NCBI GenBank assembly: GCA_963680875.1
Contig: OY804579.1
Location: 78,543,095 to 78,607,094 of the forward strand
DNA: 64,000 bases
Direction: 5' to 3'
DNA from: Bathymodiolus brooksi
Taxonomy: Eukaryota; Mollusca; Bivalvia; Mytilida; Modiolidae
Under the pieces are notes generated by a model that was not told the DNA's origin, searched no databases, and worked only from the letters and a program-made list of their open reading frames with translations. Positions 55,601 to 61,600 of the stretch are shown here, in pieces; positions within the stretch are counted from its first letter, which is position 1; every line of letters starts with the position of its first letter. A program made the translations under genes and the position numbers.

Positions 55601-58600
55601 GGACATTGACAAAATTAAAGTCACAATCTCAGAAACCCTTTAATGAACGGAAATATCCATATTTGAAATATAAGAACAAGAATCACTGGCGCCAAATTTA
55701 ATCTTGTCTTTTGTGCAAAATACGATAGAGGACTTGATTTAGGCTTTTGGGAAATATTGAAACCTTGAAATGGACAAATATTACAAGCTTTTTCCTGATC
55801 TGGTTGAAAAGATCCACTAAAATTTGAATTTTTCTGTGAATTTAAATAAAATACTTTGTTTTATTTATATCACAGGCACTTGTTTCTGGTAAAACAAATA
55901 GACCTAGATACTGGTATATATAGTATCTAGGGGGGTGGGGGGGGGGGAGGGGGGTACATATAAAAATCACTGGTATGCAAGGCTCCAATGAAGGTACACA
56001 GAAATAAAAATGTGACATTGAATATATGTCCTTAAGGTAGTTATGAATAATAAAAACCCAGAACAAATCAGTTCAGGCAGCTTTAACTATTTACTAAATT
56101 TGGGCAGGGTAACACGTCAGTCTCAGGGGTCACGAAATAATGTTTCGATTAATCGCAATTGACTTCTCCCAGAAGTCTTCCCACTTCTCTCTGTTGTCTC
56201 CCACTTCTCCCTGTGAGCTCTCTGAAAGAGAAGTCACTCCTCCCTCTAATTTGAAAGTAGTGGGAGCCCTGGATAATTATTCTCTAGTTTTTGTAATTTT
56301 TATTAAATTTTTCGGACAACTAAAAGATTGAGTCGGACAAGTACTTTTTTTAGTTAGTTGTCCGAAGGGACAAGTTGAAAAATATGTTAATGTAGAGGCC
56401 TGCTTGCTGTATCGGATTAGACAGGTTCCACTGTACAACATTTTGGAATTACACAAATTATAGACATACCTTAGATTTACTTCTTTTAAACATCCAGATG
56501 ATGAGTAAACTGAATGGGAAGGCCATGACATTCGTTATTAGTGACAATACAACTTCCTCCCAGCCAAACGAGGCCCAACCCTTCTCTGCAGTATCCTGTT
56601 GTTTCAACAAACCATACCACATAGCATTAATAGCCATAAAAGTATAGAGGATGGTAATAACACATGTAGCTCGTTGCACACGAGTAAATCGGCTTTGAGC
56701 TGGGCGATCAATGACGGAATACCAGAGATGACGATCTGCCATGCAGTTTGATACAGCTCTGCTGAACATTCGTCCAAACTGATAGATTTCAGATGATCCT
56801 GTAAATAGAAGAAATTTTGTTTAACTTGAAAAATAGTGAGTGAGTGAGTGAGTGATTGTTGTTTAACGGCAAGTGAGCAATTTTTCAATTATGTCATGGC
56901 GCGAACAAGTAACATTTCGAAGAGATGCTGATGATGTCTGCTCTGTACTGGACCAACAGGCTTGATTGGATTCTCATAATACTAGCTCACTGAAACAACA
57001 GTCCATGGGTAAACATGTTGCTCCACTTAAGTCAAATTGTTATCCTGATTCCCAGCCAACTAGTTTTTGCTCTTACTCCTCAATGCAACATGCTTAGTGG
57101 AGAAACATGAAATACCAATTTGATAGTTTTGGGTTTTATACAAGCAGGACTGTAGCTCTCAATCTAACACACTTGAGGCGAGTATACTAATCATTACATC
57201 ACTGATGCGGTTTTGAAAAAGTACATGTAGTACTTTATTAATATGAAAGCAAAAGCCAGTAAGAATCTTCAAAAACAATGAGATACTCCAATTTTTCATT
57301 GATCTAAAAGATCTTATTAACCAGTAACATTCATGGCCCATTTGTACGAACCTATCTCAAGTAATTTTTTTGTCCCCCGCCCCCACAAAGCGGAGCGGGG
57401 ATATGGAAATGCCGTTCGTCCGTTCGAGATATGTTGTAATCGCTCTAAGATTTTTATTTGTTGACCAATTGATTTCAAACTTACACACAAGCATCATATT
57501 AGGAATCTCTAGCTTAAGTTCGAAATTGGGCAAAATTCGAAAAAAAATTGTGAGAATGGCGGCCATTTTTAAGATGTCTGCCAAAACACATCAAAATTTC
57601 AAAGTGCTACAATTTCAACGAAAATTGATATTTTATTTAGAAGATTTTCGACCTGAGGAATGTGATAGTGACAAATACGATTTTAAAATGGTGGCCATTG
57701 CAGCCATTATGGTAGCTATTTTCAATATGGTCGCCAAAACACATACAAAATTTCGAAGTGCTCCAATGCTCCAATTACAAAGAAAATTGATATTTAGGGG
57801 TTTTTAGAGGAATGTGATCGTGACCAATGCGATTTCAAAATGGCGGTCATTTTGGCAGCCATTTTTAAGATTGCCTCCAAAATGCGTAAAATTTCGAAGT
57901 GCTCCAATTTCAATGAAAATTGATATGTAGGGTTTTTCCCACATGAGGAATGCGATAGTGACAAAAACAATTTGAAAATGGCGAGTTATTTACGTTTAAT
58001 TTTGTAGAATCCAATTAAATTTTAAGGGCATAAAAATAGTATATGGAGATGAGCACCTTCTGTTTTAAATATATATATACAATAGCTAGCACAATTAAAA
58101 TAACAAATGATTTCTAATATAGAACCCATATAAAGGCTTGCTAAAACACAAGTAAAATTCTTGACTGATTATTGACGACACAGTTTCTTTAAAGATTAGT
58201 CCATTTCAGTCATAGGAACTAATGAAAGTAATTTATACACAGATCTATGTAAATAGGCGGGGGACATTGGCTATGGCATAGCAATCTTGTTTATATATTT
58301 TTTCTAATCAAATTTTTTTTAAATTTATAACACATATTGATATTCTCAATAATAATAAAAAATGATATAAAAGGCCCATAATTCCACATGAAATTTTGAT
58401 ATGCACATCATACCAAACAAAAAAATTATCTGACCTTAAGGTCATAAACATTTTGAGCATCTCTTGATACTAGTACTAAGAAAAACAAGTCAATCAGACT
58501 TTACGTCCATAAACCTTTGAGAACAATTTTTGCACGCTCACTCGAAAAACAGCCAATGAGAACACTACATACAATGTTTGAAGAGTTCTGATTGGATGAT

Positions 58601-61600
58601 TTTGGTGTATGAGCACGAAACGAGTACTCAAAGAAGTTTTACGGAGGAGGGGGTATTGGTTAATGGCACTTTCAACAATATTTCAGCTATATCGTGACAG
58701 TCAGTTTTATTGGTAGAGGAAACCGAAGTACCCAGAGAAAACAACAGACCTGACGCCAGTCAAAGACAAACTTTATCACATAATATTGCATTGAGTAAAC
58801 CTCGTCTGAGTGGAATTTAAACTCACAACGTTAGTGGTGATAGACACTGATTGCATAGGTACTATAAGCACTGAACACTGCATTAAATAAATACTTTGCT
58901 CTGATTGGATAATTCAGGAGTATGATTACAAAAATTGTACTCGACTATGTTATGACTGTAAGGCCCTATTTAACTAAACGACTATTGATTACAAATGTAA
59001 TATCGATACAGGACAATGATTAAAGTGTATCACACATTTAATACAGGACAATGATTAAAGTGTATCACACATTTAATACAGGACAATGATTAAAGTGTAT
59101 CACACATTTAATACAGGACAATGATTAAAGTGTATCACACATTTAATACAGGACAATGATTAAAGTGTATCACACATTTAATACAGGACAATGATTAAAG
59201 TGTATCACACATTTAATACAGGACAATGATTAAAGTGTATCACACATTTAATCAGGTGCAAACAAAACAAACAAAAGTTATTTTGATATATAAATATAAA
59301 CAAGTATTTGTTTATGACTAATACTTAAATACTGCTAACGCCACGTTATAGCTGAAATACTGCTAAAGTTGGCTTTAAACACTAATCAATCAATCGATCA
59401 ATCAATCAATAAATACCATTATTCTTACCTGCAGTATAGAGTTCTTTCTGTACAAAACCTTTTTCCATTTCTAATGACATCCAGAAGTTGGCAAAGAAGT
59501 AATATTTGTGATCCGTCTGCATGTCCTTGACTATAACCTGTACCACATACCAGCTAGGATCTAGTCCCGAGTTGTCATGCCATATCATTAACTTTTCAAT
59601 ATTACCGAGATTGACGTCATGTGCCATGATGAATGTGTCCTGACAATTTCTCTGGAAAGCCCACTTCTTGTCCAGCTGTTTAGAGTTAGTCTTGCCATAT
59701 TCTCCGTAAAGTTTGACACCAACGTTTGCTGTTGTTCCTATTTATAAAAAAAAAATAGTAATATAATTTATTTAATTAATATATAATAACATTAATATTT
59801 AATAATATATTTTCATGGGTTTAGCTGAGACTATTCTGCATAGAATTATAAAATAATAAACATCTCATCAAAAACAAGTCATGGATCAATGGTTGGTTGG
59901 CTGGTTCATGGTGTTTCAACAATATTTCAGTTATATCGTGGCAGTCAGTTTTATTGGTGGAGGAAACAGGGAGAAAACCACTGACCTGTCGCAAGTCACT
60001 GACAAACTTTATCACATAATGTTGTATCTCCTGAGTGGGATTCGAACTCACAACATTAGTGGTGATAGGTACTGATTGCATAGGATCAATGTAAAAACTC
60101 ATTTCTGGAGGTCAAAATATGTGTAAATGTCCAAAACAAAAATCTGGCAAAAAATAATAAATTTATGTATGTAAGCTAGAACAATAAGGTATATGTATAA
60201 CTATGTTGATAAATTATTCCAAATGATAATTTTTCATGTATTTTTTTAAATCACTCAATTAATGTTATTCTCACAAATTCAGTACACTAAAATATTTCAA
60301 TGTACATCGTCAAAAATATCAAAACCCACCACCCAAAAAAATTAGAGTGGGCAGGGTTATGGTGTTTAATGCCACTTTCAACAGTATTTCAGATTTCATA
60401 TCGTGGCGGTAAGTTTTATTGGTGGAGAAAATTGGAGTACCACCGACCTGCCATAAGTCACTAAAAAACTTTATCACATAATGTTGTATCGAGTACACCT
60501 CGCCTGAGCGGGATTTGAACTCACAATGTTAGTGGTGATAGGCACTGATTGCATAGGAAGTTATAAATCCAACTACCATATGATCACAACCATGACTGAC
60601 CCTACTAAATTAATGTTATTCTCACAAATTCAGTACATTAAAATATTTCAATGTATATTATGGTCAATAATATCTAGACAATATCATCGAAACACAAAAC
60701 TTTAGTTTTACAATTTTTTGGGTTATTTCTGGAATCATGTTTATTTACCTGCTCCTGGTTGTCTGCCAGTGATAACAGTAACCTCATATTTAAATGATCC
60801 ATCTTTACCACACAGAGGTATAGAGGATATCCTCTCTAGGTTACTCTGATCAAGTTTACGACAGATTATTACAGATACAACATAAACCACAAATATCAGG
60901 GAACATGTCACAAAAACTACAGGGTTCGTAAACAAATCTAGGTTCTGAAAAAATAAGAAAAATATATGTATAGATATGTATTGTCTTGTCAATTTGAAAA
61001 AAATAATGTTAACAACAAAAAGAGTTGCAATAATTATCACCATTCCATATTACCATAATGAAAAAATGTGACTCGCTTGGTACAACACCATAACAAATTC
61101 TTCATGTTCGATATTTTTTTTCAGATATAATTAAAACGTCACTTTTAAGCTAAGATTTGTTATTATAAGATAAATTTGATAGTCCTTGTGGATCAACATT
61201 ATTTCTAAAACAGAATAAATTAAAGTTTGTATTTTATAGAACAACACATGTCTCCAACATTTTGATAAAATATTCTAAGTGAAAAAGGGGGAATAACTCC
61301 TTAAAAAAATTGTCCAATCCAATAAATGCTGTAACGATATGCTATTCTCCATATGGTAATGAGGAGGCAAGCAAAGTTTTGAAGAATCTCTTTGAAAATG
61401 GAGAAGATGCGTGAACAAACTTTTATGACGGATGGATAGAACAAGAACAATTTGAGACATACTTACCACCAAATCAGCAAAGCTTAAAACATTAGGTGGA
61501 GCCAACATACCACCACCAAACGGTGTTAAATGTTCACATTCACAGACGGCATAATTCTCTATAGATTCATCTGTTGGTGCACAGCCATTGGTGTCCCAGG

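Larger units (their letters stand above)
53933..56433. mobile_element. Composite: CAGTGGAAC MITE swollen by an internal satellite and a nested transposon
   Basis: Left tip TA-CAGTGGAACTTGCACAA and right tip CAGGTTCCACTG-TA are the two ends of one TA-flanked MITE. Between them lie the original interior (to ~54060), a tandem array of its right end (54060-55312) and a separate inserted element (55313-56402). The simple form is seen at 45359. Confidence 0.8.
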
